A DNA stretch of 64,000 nucleotides from Colias croceus (Eukaryota; Arthropoda; Insecta; Lepidoptera; Pieridae). The stretch covers positions 2,443,001 to 2,507,000 of the forward strand of contig NC_059554.1 of assembly GCF_905220415.1 (NCBI RefSeq). Direction: 5' to 3'. A model generated the notes under the pieces. It saw only the letters and a program-made list of their open reading frames with translations, did not search any database and was not told the origin of the DNA. Below, one piece after another: positions 1 to 11,023 of this stretch. The position numbers and the translations under genes were made by a program. How positions within the stretch are numbered: the stretch's first letter is position 1; each line of letters begins with the position of its first letter.

Positions 1-309
1 AATTATCATTTGAAATTTTCAATATTCTTGGCATTTGATACGTTTACTCTTAAATTGGTTTGTGAATAAGGCAAAGGTATTCCATCCCAACCGTTCAATG
101 ATACGTAAGATATCAAGACACTTGTGAAATGAGGAAAATAAATTTAAATATCCTATACTCTTCCATAGTATTGTAATATATAACGTATTATGTATAACAT
201 TATGTATTTTATACTAGTATTTCGATTACGTGGACTTTAACGAATCTAAACCTATATGTGTATTACGCCCAAAATCTTATACATTTTTAACTATACAGGT
301 TTTACTTTG
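1..309. other. AT-rich sequence, no gene seen
   Basis: No exon or repeat boundary recognised. It may be intron of the lipocalin gene whose last exon is at 3085. Confidence 0.5.
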
Positions 310-459
310 ACTATATATCATATAGCCTATAAGCCTTCCTCGATAAATGGGCTATCTAACACTGAAATAATTTTTCTAATCGGACCAGTAGTTCCCGAGA
401 TTAGCGCGTTCAAACAAATAATTAATAAACAAACTCTTCAGCTTTATAATATTAGTATA
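310..459 (-). mobile_element. Helitron-like family B, truncated
   Basis: Family B full length is about 190-200 bp. It starts TCTATACTAATATTATAAAG and ends CGCGGGTGAAACCGCG hairpin, 8-10 bases, CTAG. This copy lacks the hairpin/CTAG end and keeps the central block (CTCGATAAATGGGCTATC, TTAGCGCGTTCAAAC). The element at 460 abuts its end. Confidence 0.75.
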
Positions 460-1337
460 TATATGTCGTGGTCATATCGTAGATTTGATCATTTCATGAT
501 ATGAGTGGCCATTTCACGAAATGGTCGCATATCGTGAAATGGCCAACATAGTTTGATCAGATCGTTAAATCGTCAACGTTTCACGATTTGGTCATCCACA
601 TTTGGCCAGATCGTATAAAATATAAAGAGTCCATAAAATATTAAAAAATTTCAGAATATATTCTAAAAACTTGTTTAATGTCATTTAAGTTAGTGCCGCG
701 GCAGCGGCCGGCGAATGCCAGAAGCGAATCGTTTTTGCAATAGAAAACAGTTAGGTTAGGTTAGGTTAGACTTTGACAAACAACGCACGAGCCGAGCGAG
801 CAAAGCGAGCGTGCCGCGGCAGCGGCCGGCGAGTGCCAGAAGCGGATCGCTTTTTAAAAAACAAACAATTATAATAATATAGTAGTAGTTTCTTAAATTA
901 TTTTATTTAAGTCGCATTTTTTCTTAAATACATATAAGATATCCACATTTTCCATAGTACTCGTACCTCTTCGTCGTAAATTCTTTGCTATGACTTTCTT
1001 CATAATATTGTTATTAAACGAATTATGAAGTTTTTAACTGCGAATAATTTAATTTTCGCCAGCGGCCGCCATCTTATCACATAAACACAGAGCTTGCAGC
1101 GCCTCTACCAACGATTAATGTAACTATTTTACGATATGATCAAATAATTTTGATCATTTCATGAAAAAACCGTGCGTTAATTGGCCATATCGTGAAACGA
1201 TTTCTTATCATTGATCTGCCCAAACCACATCATGATGTGGCCAAACTAAATTGGCCATTTCACGATATGCGACCATTTCGTGAAATGGCCACTCATATCA
1301 TGAAATGATCAAATCTACGATATGACCACGACATATA
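460..1337. mobile_element. MITE-like element with about 88-bp terminal inverted repeats
   Basis: 460..547 is repeated in inverse at about 1251..1337, sharing TATATGTCGTGGTCATATCG and blocks such as GGCCATTTCACGAAATGGTC. The interior has many degenerate copies of the same GACCATATCGTGAAATGG-type word, two direct copies of a GC-rich 48-bp unit (693..740, 810..858) and a short TTAGG array. No transposase. Confidence 0.7.
751..769 (+). repeat. short interstitial TTAGG array
   Basis: Nearly four units of TTAGG, the insect telomere repeat, between the two GC-rich direct repeats. Too short to imply a telomere. Confidence 0.6.
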
Positions 1338-1803
1338 GATTAGCTACTACAATATTAGTCCTAACGACATCTTTAAAAAAGTGTTTTAACCAACACAAAT
1401 GATAAGGTCACCCAATTTGACAAAATAGAAATTTCTGTAATACGGCACCAATTCCATAGATGGCGCGGAATCGAGTTTATAAACTTCTTGAAAAATAGCA
1501 AAATACAATAGGTATGATTATATTATTATATTGAATTAATTCCTCTATTGAACATAATAAATTATGGTCAACATTTAACTCAGCCAACAGCTAATTTAAA
1601 AGATTATAACTCTCGAGTCATCCAAAAAGCAATAAGACAATTTAAAAATGTCATCAAAATGCTTTTGAATTTTGATATAGGTTTTTATTATTTATACAAT
1701 ACTATATATAAAATTATTGTAATATTTTTCAAGAAAATAATAATTTTCTTGTTACATATTTTTGTAAATAATCGCTGATCCTTCCAGTCTCTCATTTATC
1801 TAA
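1338..1803. other. AT-rich stretch, no gene seen
   Basis: A 76-codon open frame at 1548..1778 becomes isoleucine/phenylalanine-rich and has no clear start. I regard it as chance. Confidence 0.45.
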
Positions 1804-2396
1804 ATATCGCCGTCCCCGGAGAATAAAACGATAATCGCCATTATCATAGTTTTATGCGATATTTGAAGCCTACGTAGCCTAATACATATATATACAATTT
1901 TTTTTGTAATTTTTCTCCTGTAATCCACAAAGTTATAAGATATTACAATAATATTCACTGCTTTTTCGCAGAACATAATATTCGTACTAGAAAATAAAGA
2001 AAGTATAATGATAGTGAAAAAGTTTCTTTACTCTTAATGTGATAATAGTTATTACAATAATATTCTCGGAAAAACGAATCGGCGAAATAATCACGAACGC
2101 CTATTATCATTTTATTCTCGTAAAAATATGTTTTGGCGCCATTCGTATGACCATGTACATTATGATCACGATGATGATCAGGAAGACTAATTTATATTAC
2201 TTTTTATTGTCTTCATTTTTTAATGTAATGATAGTTGATTACTCTGATATTGTCTTATTAAAAACCCCCAGCATAAAAGTTCATTGGATATTATCCATTA
2301 ATGCATATGTCCAATATGAACGAGAATAAAATTATTAATTCTCCTGAACAGTTGTGTTTTTGCAGTTATCATTTTATTCTCCGGGGACGGCGATAT
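1804..2396. mobile_element. MITE-like element, about 593 bp
   Basis: Terminal inverted repeats share ATATCGCCGTCCCCGGAGAA at both ends and continue into ATAAAACGATAA-like sequence. The interior repeats the CATTTTATTCTC word. No coding capacity. Confidence 0.7.
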
Positions 2397-2414
2397 ATTA
2401 TAAAACTCAAAGGT

Positions 2415-2594
2415 GACTGATATAGTGATCTATCAACGCACAGCCCAAACTACTAGACGTATCGGGCTGAAATTTGGCATGCAGGTAGATGTCATAACGT
2501 AGGCGTCCCCTAAGAAAGGATTTCCCGAAATTCTTGCGGGAACGGGGAAAAACGGGGATGCACGTACAAAGTTGTGGGCGGAAGCTAGTATAAT
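2415..2594 (+). mobile_element. Helitron-like family A5
   Basis: GC-rich block ending GGGCGGAAG then CTAG followed by T. The 5' part reads ACGCACAGCCCAAACTACT. Its terminus matches the families described at 310 and 4562, but the internal sequence is distinct. Confidence 0.6.
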
Positions 2595-2595
2595 A

Positions 2596-3084
2596 TAAAT
2601 TCTAAAAGCATGAAAATGCATTTTGCTTGGATTTTTATGCAAATTAAAGAAAAATGTATTTATACGATATATTTATCGAAATTATTATTTAATAGTATTT
2701 GAATGCAGATATATTATTATCATGGAAACAACAAAATGCAATTAGCCCGATAAAAAATTAATTTATAATTACTCAATTTTTATCGAATTCCGATTTATTT
2801 CCATTTCTAAAGATTATAGTTCAATTTTTGTTAATTGGTAACATAATTTCGATTAAATTATTTATTTATTTGTAATACTTTGATTTACAAACTAAATAGA
2901 AAAGAAATTTTAAAAATAATAACATCATTTGTTCTGGAGACGGCCTTATTGCTGAACAGCAATAATATCTGAAAGGCAACCTGCTAAAAAAGAAAATGTA
3001 TGAAGTTCAAATAAATAATATAGATAGTTATTTAGTTAAGTTAGTTATTTTACGATTAATTAATATTTTTTTATGTTATTTCAG
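2596..3084 (+). other. probable last-intron sequence of the partial lipocalin gene
   Basis: AT-rich, ending in the acceptor at 3084. All three frames were read for an exon-3-like peptide and none was found. Confidence 0.4.
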
Positions 3085-3278
3085 TTTTCACATGGGTTCT
3101 GTCGCGTGCCAAGGAGCGCCTACAAGGGGATACTCTGAAAAATGTGGAAGATTCTTTGTCAAAATATTCAGAATTGGCGGAACACAGGAAATCATTTGTT
3201 CTGAAGGACTTTAGCGATGAATCTTGCGCGTTCACTAACAAATTCGAAACCGATTTCTTTACTAGTAACTTCTGGTAA
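3085..3278 (+). CDS. terminal exon of a second insecticyanin-like lipocalin (partial gene)
   Basis: A 63-codon open segment follows a strong acceptor (TTTTTTTATGTTATTTCAG) and ends in TAA. It begins with two bases of a split codon, then FTWVLSRAKERLQGD, a middle KNVEDSLSKYSEL, and KSFVLKDFSDESC. This aligns with WVLSKSKVLTGDAK...DFSEEACK of the complete lipocalin at 42652. The intron position and phase (1, just before the aromatic-x-W motif) are the same, and the Cys equivalent to mature Cys170 is kept. The tail after the Cys is 16 residues, longer than in bilin-binding protein and more like moth insecticyanin. No matching exons 1-3 appear between 1 and 3084, where two transposable elements sit, so the rest is probably upstream of the window. 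It could instead be an orphaned pseudogene exon, though the frame is intact. A canonical AATAAA was not found immediately downstream; ATTAAA occurs just past the stop. Confidence 0.75.
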
Positions 3279-3402
3279 AATATTAAATGATTAAAATATT
3301 TATCTTTTTATTAGCTATCCCCGAAAATATTATACTAAAACATAAGCTGTATAATCGAGTGAAAAGAAAAAAAAGAGTGTGTGTACTTATGTACACGCGT
3401 TA

Positions 3403-3585
3403 GAATTTATACTTCTTTGGCGTATGGAAAAAATACGAGAATATTATACAACTTGAACATAGTTATTAATTTTCATACCACCTAGAACTAACTTCATGCT
3501 GTTAAATTTAGGTGTCGGTGTGCGCGCGCATCGTAAAATTCACTCTCATCATTTTTCTTCATCGCGCCTAAAGAAGTATAACTTC
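3403..3585. mobile_element. MITE-like family G, copy 1
   Basis: Both ends carry a small palindrome GAAGTTATACTTC (left copy degenerate GAATTTATACTTC), preceded by GTGTAC...GTACACGCG. Same family as 24902..25082. Confidence 0.6.
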
Positions 3586-3888
3586 AATAATTCGTTTCTT
3601 AATTAATTAACGAAAAGATTATGCTTCCAGATTTCTCAGATTTATCGAGATTAAAAAAAAAGTTTTCAATTGAAAGAAAGGCCCCGCAGTACCTCATAAT
3701 AAATACATCATAATAAAGTCGATTGATGATTTGATTAATTCCATTCAAGTCATTTACTTTACCCTCATAACCTAGCGGTTAGCTAGAGTTAGCTAGAGCT
3801 AAAGGCCTATTTCTCAGGCAGATTGCAAGAAAAATCTGATATTTAAAAAAAACATGGTTACCCAGTTTCCAAGGAAATATCCAACTAA

Positions 3889-3942
3889 CTTCCGATGCCT
3901 CTTTTAGCATGCAGTTGCACATGCTAAAAGAGGCATCGGAAG
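3889..3942. repeat. perfect 23-bp inverted repeat at a LINE 5' truncation point
   Basis: Arms 3889..3911 and 3920..3942 around an 8-base spacer. The right arm is LINE coding sequence (HAKRGIGRP); the left arm is its inverted copy. Confidence 0.85.
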
Positions 3943-4234
3943 ACCTTTGCTGCGTTTTAAAGACAGTGTGAAACGTGACATGTCTACGTTCAAGATCAAC
4001 CCCCCAGACTGGGAAAAGCTCGCCCAAAACCGAACATCTTGGCGTAGTCTTGTTCATGAGGGCTGTAAGGCACACGATCGCAGTTGGTTCGACGCTCTGC
4101 GTGATCGTCGGACTAGAATAAATAATTCATCACCAGTCACATCATCAACATATTATAAGTGCAGGAGTTGTGGGCGCTCTTGTCGCTCCAGAATCGGGCT
4201 CTTCAGCCATGAACGACGCTGCCCTAAATTATAA
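3920..4234 (+). pseudogene. 3' end of a non-LTR retrotransposon ORF2
   Basis: The open frame begins HAKRGIGRPLLRFKDSVKRD, continues NPPDWEKLAQNRTSWRSLV, and ends in a zinc-knuckle-like C-x2-C segment (YKCRSCGRSC) and IGLFSHERRC. This is the usual C-terminus of many LINE ORF2 proteins, downstream of the reverse transcriptase. Everything upstream is missing, so the insertion is 5'-truncated. A short AT-rich 3' tail follows. Clade not determined. Confidence 0.8.
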
Positions 4235-4358
4235 CAATAATAAAATAACTCATATTACAATTAATTAAATTAACTTATATAATATACTAAATTGCTGCAT
4301 TAACTTGACTCGAATTGCTATTTAGCATTTTAACTGATTTTTTTTACTGTACCTAGTT

Positions 4359-4475
4359 AGGGAAGCGCTTGACCGCAATCTCGCCTCATGTATAATAGCT
4401 AAGATGTGGTGTAAGATGGTACGCGCCTCCCTAGTAGGTACCCGTTCACTCTACGCTTGAAGAGATTCTCTGTTT
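4359..4475 (+). repeat. dispersed lepidopteran repeat fragment
   Basis: GAAGCGCTTGACCGCAATC through CCCGTTCACTCTACGCTTGA is a motif set I recognise as very common in Lepidoptera, probably a LINE or SINE tail. Confidence 0.5.
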
Positions 4476-4561
4476 GTTTTGATACAGTCAATTATGACCG
4501 CTTGAAAAGAAAATAACAGTTTTTATTATGAATATTTAATTATAATAAAACTATAATAATA

Positions 4562-4787
4562 CTAGCTTTTTGCCTGCGGCATCGCCCGCGTTTTCAAAGA
4601 AAAACCCGCATAGTTCCCAATCCCATGGTATTTCCGGGATAATACCTATCCTTTGTGTTAATCCAAGTTACATATAAGTTATACGTGTGCTTAATTTCAT
4701 TGTAATCGGTTCAGTAGTATCTGCGTGAAAGAGTAACAAACACACAAACACATCCATCCTCACAAACTTTCGCATTTATAATATTAT
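4562..4787 (-). mobile_element. Helitron-like family A, full length
   Basis: Family A, read on its own strand, starts TCCTACTAATATTATAAATG and ends with the CGCGGGCGAAGCCGCG hairpin, GGCGGAAAG and CTAG, about 220 bp. This copy has a mutated hairpin (GCCTGCGGCATCGCCCGCG on the plus strand). Confidence 0.75.
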
Positions 4788-5134
4788 CTTGTATCTAACT
4801 AGGATAGGATAAGATAGGATTATGCCTAAAATTAAAGTTCTGCATACATTATGATATTATTATCTGTGATGGAACAGACCTGTAAGTAGGTACTAATATA
4901 AGTGAAAAATAATGTACAAATGTTTTTCTTGATAAAAATTCATATATTTCAAACATAACATGCACTTCTTAAGTGCAGTGTTTAATTTGTTGAAATCTGA
5001 TATAAATCTGCACTTAGATTATGTAATGTACTAATAATTGTATTGTATTTTAATTGATTTTTTTAGATTCTTGTATTTTGGAGATATTTATTTATATTTA
5101 TATTTAACATATTCTTAATATTATTAACTAACCA

Positions 5135-5336
5135 CTAGCTGTGCTCCGCGGTTTCACCCGTACCTACTGCTGTTGGTCTTGGCGTGATGATATATAAGCC
5201 TATATATAGCCTTCCTCGATAAATGGGCTATCTAACACCGAATGAATTTATCAAATCGGACCAGTAGTGCCTGAGATTAGCGCGTTCAAACAACAAACAA
5301 ACAAACTCTTTAGCTTTATAATTATTTTAGTATAGG
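5135..5336 (-). mobile_element. Helitron-like family B, full length
   Basis: CTAG end at left with CCGCGGTTTCACCCG; central CTCGATAAATGGGC block; 5' end near 5336. Confidence 0.75.
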
Positions 5337-6237
5337 TAGATTAATTTAGGTGATAAATTAAATAAGACGTTGTATACGCGTTGACTTTAATATCCAGTGT
5401 GTTTAAAAATAAATATCTAATTGTCAGAAAAAAAATAATTGCAGCAATACCTTATAATATAATTATTATGTAACATATCATTAACCATAATGTATTTTTT
5501 ATACTTTTTCAGAATATTTAACAGTATTTTATTTAAAAATAAGAAATGTGATATTGTTTGACATTATTGCGTTGAGAAAAAAAAAAGATTATTTGGAAAA
5601 TCCAAAAGTGCACGACTCATAATGCTCATTTAATTATGAATATATAAAAAAAAATATATATATATTATAGATATACAGTCTTGTAGTTTTCGTTTTTTAT
5701 TAATTGCAATTAAACGACACTGAATTAATTAATCATTCGCATTCAGTGACCTACAATCGTCGATTAGAATATTAAAAAAAAAAATTAACTCAAATGATTG
5801 ATTTTTTCACAAGTTATAGTGTTTTCAGGTTTCACACATGACGGACAGGAAAATTTTTTGACCTATTTCGGTGTTTTTTTCCAATTCTATTGAAGTAAAT
5901 CAATTTTTAAAAAGTATGGGATTAATCTCCATTAAATTATCTCGACAATAGTATGCAAAATATCTTGATTCCGTGAACTAACAAGGTTTTAATAATAAGA
6001 ATAGCTGCAAAAATGAGGCGAAAAAAATTTTTCGATCGTAAAGCACTCTCTGATGCTTCGCATCGTCGTGCAATATTGCTTTAGGAACGTTTTTAATTAT
6101 TAAGTTGTCTGTAACACATGCATTTTGTAATTTATTCCATTCGGTTTTTTTATATTGAATTAAATCAATAATATTTTACTAATACCTACATAATATTCTA
6201 ATCCAACTCATTAGATTTTATGGCTTATCCCGAAAAA
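5337..6237. other. AT-rich stretch, no gene seen
   Basis: Poly-A/T tracts throughout. No element ends or exon-like blocks recognised. Confidence 0.45.
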
Positions 6238-6402
6238 TACTTGTCTTTGCTCCTGTTTTAATAGGACCACATGGCAGGCACGAGCTTTCAAATAAAAAAA
6301 GAATTGCCATAATCGGTTCACCCAGTCGAAAGTTCTGAGGAAGTAAACAAAAAAAAATCTATCAAACTAAGAACCTCCTTCTTTTTTGAAGTCGTTTGAA
6401 TA
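6238..6402 (+). repeat. dispersed repeat ending TTTTTTGAAGTCGTTT
   Basis: GGACCACATGGCAGGCACGA through CACCCAGTCGAAAGTTCTGA to CCTCCTTCTTTTTTGAAGTCG. Related to the copy at 26820..27076. Confidence 0.6.
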
Positions 6403-6833
6403 ATATGAGGCTTTAATAATTAAAACATCACTCGATGTGAACGTTAATTTCTAATATATGCGAATGCTAATTGTATAGGCCTCAGTGAGGTTACTCAGCA
6501 AGGATTTTTGAAAAAAAAAAGGCCAAAAAAACTAGTATTGCTAGATAACTTTATGAATGAATAAAAAAACTGGCAGTTAGTATCTAACGAACCTATGCTT
6601 GATATTATCAGATATCTATACTACATTTATCTATGTCGGTTTTTTTGATATTTAAATAAATGCACGAATAAAATGAGTCGTAAAAAACAGGACATTGAAT
6701 ACAAGTCGTGTATTAAGTGAATTAATTAGGAGCACATTAAAAACCTGTCAACTGTCTCATTCATAGCCTAGAATTTTTGTATTATTTATTTTATTATTTT
6801 TATATAGGTAAGTATCTATTAATTATTCATTTA

Positions 6834-7184
6834 CTAGCTGACCTGGGAAACGTTGTGCCACTAGACCATTATCATTTAATGGGTCATAAAAACAGTTTAT
6901 GACCTGCATCGAGATTCAAGACCGGCTAACTATCGAACGACCTATAAATATAAAATTAAATATACAAAAAAATTTACAAAAGTGTCGTTTTAGAGGAATT
7001 TGGTAGCAAACACAGTGACACGAGAATTTTATAGATAAAAATTATGTGGATGAACTTTGGTACGAAGATACCTTTAGACCTGAGAAAAGACATGTGATAG
7101 AATATGTAAATAGATTTATCCCAGAAATCCCACGGGAGAAAGAACTATGCGGGTTTTTTTTTTTTTGAAAACGCGGGCAAAGCC
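6834..7184. mobile_element. degenerate element heads (two fragments)
   Basis: 6834..6960 begins CTAGCTGACCTGGGAAACGT, the CTAG-side head of another short element. 7118..7184 is a family A fragment on the plus strand (CCCAGAAATCCCACGG to GCGGGCAAAGCCCGGG) with an expanded T tract. Confidence 0.5.
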
Positions 7185-7491
7185 CGGGGGCATAAACCTC
7201 TACTACCATAATATCTAGTTATGAATAAATCTAAGTCTATACAGATGTATGTGTCTGTCGCATTCTTTATAAGATTTAATAATGCAGACCTTGGCTGTCG
7301 ACGAACAATCATGTATGAATCTAAAATTAGAGCTGTATTTTGGTATCTACGATAATATACTTAATTAATTTTATCTCTTAATTTTTGTGGCTTGTATATT
7401 ATGCTGTTTTTATTTTATATCATTTTTTATAACTCTTCTTCTTTTTATTTTTGTTCATATATTTATTTATGCTCTGCCCTACTCCTATCCT

Positions 7492-7639
7492 TTATTTAAT
7501 TTCTCTCTGTACAACCGGTTGTCTGGAAGAAATCGCTATTTAGCGATAAGGCCGCCGTTTGTTACAATGTATCCTAGATTAAGTCTCAATTTGTAATTTT
7601 TAAGAGCAATAAAGTATTAATAAATAAATAAATAAATAA
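7492..7639 (+). mobile_element. LINE 3' end, family F, copy 1
   Basis: Hairpin ATCGCTA-TT-TAGCGAT at 7532..7547, then AAGGCCGCC, AATAAA and an (AATA)n tail. 5'-truncated LINE 3' UTR shared with 20976 and 60846. Confidence 0.7.
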
Positions 7640-8061
7640 TTTTTAATAATTCAGTTCTATTTTGGTTTTAAATTTTGAATTGACTATTATTCGAAATTAT
7701 TCGAATATTAATTCATCGTAATTTATTTGAACAAAATCTGAAATATGTCTGAAGCTTGGCGTTAGAAATCAAGTTGTAAGTGCTAGATTAATGCGATAAT
7801 AAACAGCTAAAGGATATATACAAGGGATTTAAAATGACAGCCATTACTTATCTAAACCGTCGTTAAAACGTGTTACAGTAAATGTACCTAAATACATGCT
7901 TTTAATTTCTATAAACTAGTCTTTAATAAAACATACTCGTAACAGAACTTCAGTGATTCATTTATTTTGTATTAACTCAAATAGATGAAACTCTAATAAT
8001 AAGACATTTTTTGGCTTTGGAAAACACTTATTAGGTGTGAAATAAGGTTTGCCGTCGCAAA
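7640..8061. other. AT-rich stretch, no gene seen
   Basis: Nothing recognised. Confidence 0.4.
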
Positions 8062-8236
8062 AATGGGCCCTCTTCACAATGGGCAGCGAGTGAGTGGAGG
8101 CAGTCGCGATAGTGTAGAGTGCCTAAATGTCTATGATCGTCCTTCATTGTAGATGTTTATTCATAATCGCCGTAATGGCGGCAAACATTTACAAGCATTT
8201 GTTGGGCCAACGCTGCCCAGTGTGAAGAAGGTCCAT
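8062..8236. mobile_element. MITE-like element, family E
   Basis: 27-bp imperfect terminal inverted repeats (GGGCCCTCTTCACAATGGGC / GCCCAGTGTGAAGAAGGTCC). The interior TCATAATCGCCGTAATGGCG is also found at 35566. Confidence 0.65.
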
Positions 8237-8284
8237 TACATTTCATTAATCAAAAGGCGATACATAAAACTCTTGTGTATCAGC

Positions 8285-8390
8285 TGTCTTCATTGGTTCA
8301 GTGTTTAATCCGTAGACAACCGAGGACCTTGGTTCGATTCACGTTGAAAAAATGTCTATTTCTCATTGCTGTTTGTGACAAAGGCTTATG
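8285..8390 (+). mobile_element. tRNA-derived SINE head
   Basis: Polymerase III B-box-like GGTTCGATTCA at about 8332 preceded by a degenerate A-box region (TTGGTTCAGTGTTTAATCC). It is not a functional tRNA because the stem pairing is lost. Confidence 0.5.
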
Positions 8391-8787
8391 AAATGATTAA
8401 TCATTATAACAATTATATTATATTAGTGTACATTTAATTGGCAATATTAATATTAAATAATCTATACATGGCATTTTAAATTGTACATAAAAAATCCATT
8501 ATTTAATTTCATTACTGTAATGATTTTTATACTAATAAAATGTATTCTAACGTCTTACAAAATAAATGTGTCCACCCACATTAAAATTTAAAACTACACA
8601 ATATTTGCTACCCGCTATTGTAATTTCGACACAATCAAACTCAGACTCATACAAATATATCTATTTAGATTCTAGCTTTCCGCCCCTGACTTCGCCTGCG
8701 TAATCTAAAACTTAACCCATCCTCTATAACTACGCTATCGATTGGTGAAAACAGAAATAATATCGTAGTTTTTGAGTTGATCGCAGA

Positions 8788-8980
8788 CTAGCGGCGCCCC
8801 GCGGTTTTACCCGCGTGGCAGCAGCTGTGGAACTCAGTGTGATGATATATAGCCTGTAGCCTTCCTCGATAAATGGGCTATCTAACACCGAAATCATTTT
8901 TCAAATCGGACCAGTACTTTTTGTGATTAGCGCGTTCAAACAAACAAACTCTTCAGCTTTATAATATTAGTATTATTAGT
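8788..8980 (-). mobile_element. Helitron-like family B, full length
   Basis: CTAG at left, CCCCGCGGTTTTACCCGCG hairpin region, 5' end near ATTAGTATTATTAGTA. Confidence 0.75.
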
Positions 8981-9827
8981 ATGATAGACGGACGTTTCTG
9001 GAACAACCGAAAAACCCTTACGACTAGCGCTCTGAGAGCGAAAAGCTTTAGCAAAAGTGTATTAGCATTTCTTCAATTATCATTTAACTATTAATATTTA
9101 TTACGTCTCATGGGTACCCCATCTGTATGTCTCGACTTCTTGTGATATCATCGGATATTTTTACCTCAAAGTATATTTATCTTTACTTATCATTTCTGGT
9201 AAAAATTCTTCGAGACCAATGAGCCATTATTATCAGATAAAGAAAGCGATGAATAATAATGTTTGACGCACGTAGGTACACAACGCATATTTATTTTTAA
9301 TTGTAATTTACAAATAAAAGTATTAATCATACATTACATAATATTAATGCAATAAACACATCAGTGATGAATTTCAAATCAAAATTCTGTGCCTCCAGTG
9401 AATAAGGGAATAACTCAAAAACAGCACTTTTCAGGAGAGACAAAAAACTATTTATCAACACTAAATCTTTATAACTTTAAATTTTTAAGCTTGTATGGGT
9501 AAGATATGATGTTAGACTTTAGTTTTACATAAGAACAGATATTGTAACAACCCCATAAATATACTTTTTTCGTGTTTTTTTGTAGTTGTGCCCTTATGAA
9601 CGAGTACTTCATGGAATAACTCAATGTATTCACATAAGGTGTTTTTTGCTCTTTGCAATATAACGACTTATGCCCTAATGCACTATGTTCATAGTCGCAT
9701 AACACGACTTAAATTATTGCCAGTTTTGGTTTTATAGAAATGATGCGTCTTATTATGCTTGAAATTTGTGTACTTTATGACTCAATTGAGGCCTTTTAGT
9801 GGAACAACCATGCACGTAGTTTGAAAA

Positions 9828-9856
9828 ACGAATAAAATAAATAAATAAATAAAATT
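9828..9856. repeat. (AAAT)n microsatellite
   Basis: Several AAAT units on the plus strand. It may be the 3' tail of the adjacent minus-strand LINE. Confidence 0.5.
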
Positions 9857-10030
9857 GTTTTATTTCAGGAAATGTTGGGTTCCCATATAAAAGTAATATA
9901 TAAAAAAGATTAAGATTAAAGACAATTAGAGCATCATTTATAGTTTTTTCTTGGCTTTATAGGTTTATCCCTAGCATAATATGGTGAGTGAACTTTGCAC
10001 CAGTACAGAAGTACTGGATTGTCATAATAG

Positions 10031-10924
10031 TTAGAGGCAGCCACTACTACTATTACTGGAGCTATTACTGGAGCGTCTCATTCTCTCCCAAAAATTTGCG
10101 ATTCGAGATCTCATTAAAGCCCTGAAATCCGGGACCCTCGTCTCCAAAAACATGCCAGATGCACTACAGAACCTGGGCAGTTTCATGAAGAGTCTGTATG
10201 CGTTATTATACTGCACTCTCAATGAAGAAATCGCTTTATTTGTGAAGTTGCACCACAATTGACACGTATACATGCACATGGAATATGTTTTAAATAACAA
10301 TTTTTTAACGTCAGTAGTGCACCTGGCAAATCTTCGCGCCAGCATGTTGCTCCGGACTGCAAGGGCCCTGCGCTCTCGTTCAATATCTGAATCGTCTCTT
10401 AGATCCCCCGTCAAAATGTGACCCAAATATTTAAATTGTTCCACGATTTTAACAGGAGAACCATTCAAAAATAACCCAGGTATTCTCTCCGGTCCCTGTC
10501 CATATCTAAATACCATCAATTCGGTCTTTAAAGCGTTATACTTCAAGCCGTGAGAATTAGCATAATTCTCACAAATTGAGAGTAGTTTTCTCAGACCCTT
10601 AATTGAGGGGCTCAGCAGAACCATGTCGTCGGCATAACTTAAATTGTTTACGCACACGTCGCCAAGATGACATCCAACCCTGGTTCCCCTGAGCTCGCCA
10701 ATCAATCCATCTATGTAGAGATTGAACAGGTCCGGAGAGGTTAGCCCTCCTTGACGTACTCCACATTCTAACCTATACCCGCTAGACATGGAGTCGCCCC
10801 ATCTGACATAATTTGTTTGATTTCCGTACCAGAATCTCAACAGACGCGCTACACTGTAAGAAACTCCTGTTGCTTCCAGTTTATCCCAAAGAATACCATA
10901 ATTTACCAGATCAAAAGCTATATA
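10031..10924 (-). pseudogene. LINE reverse transcriptase, 5'-truncated
   Basis: The minus-strand frame is open from about 10924 to the stop at 10031. Visible in order: AFDLVNYGILWDKLEATG (fingers/palm block), LECGVRQGGLTSPDLFNLYI, the catalytic box SYADDMVLL with its two Asp, HGLKYNALKTELMVF, and FKYLGHIL. The thumb and C-terminal region end in a Ser-rich tail. The N-terminal endonuclease and first reverse-transcriptase blocks are absent, so the copy is 5'-truncated, as usual for target-primed insertions. About 298 codons without a stop implies it is fairly young. Clade not fixed. It lies inside the 9383..12731 inverted-repeat interval and next to a piggyBac terminus. Confidence 0.85.
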
Positions 10925-10995
10925 AGATATATAAGAATAAAATCAACGGATTTTTTATCGTTATTAGATATAATAAAAACAAAACAACATGTAAT

Positions 10996-11023
10996 TTAAC
11001 CCTAGAAGTCCAATCTACGTAAA
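10996..11023 (+). repeat. piggyBac-type terminal repeat with TTAA
   Basis: TTAA at 10996 followed by CCCTAGAAGTCCAATCTACG resembles the TTAA-CCCTAGAA terminus of piggyBac elements. The opposite end was not found. Confidence 0.6.

Noticed and set aside
2881..2985. Possible third exon of the partial lipocalin
   Set aside because: Read in three frames; no NYxC or TDNK-type motif and stops in each.
8285..8390. Possible tRNA gene
   Set aside because: B box present, but acceptor and anticodon stems do not pair; SINE head instead.
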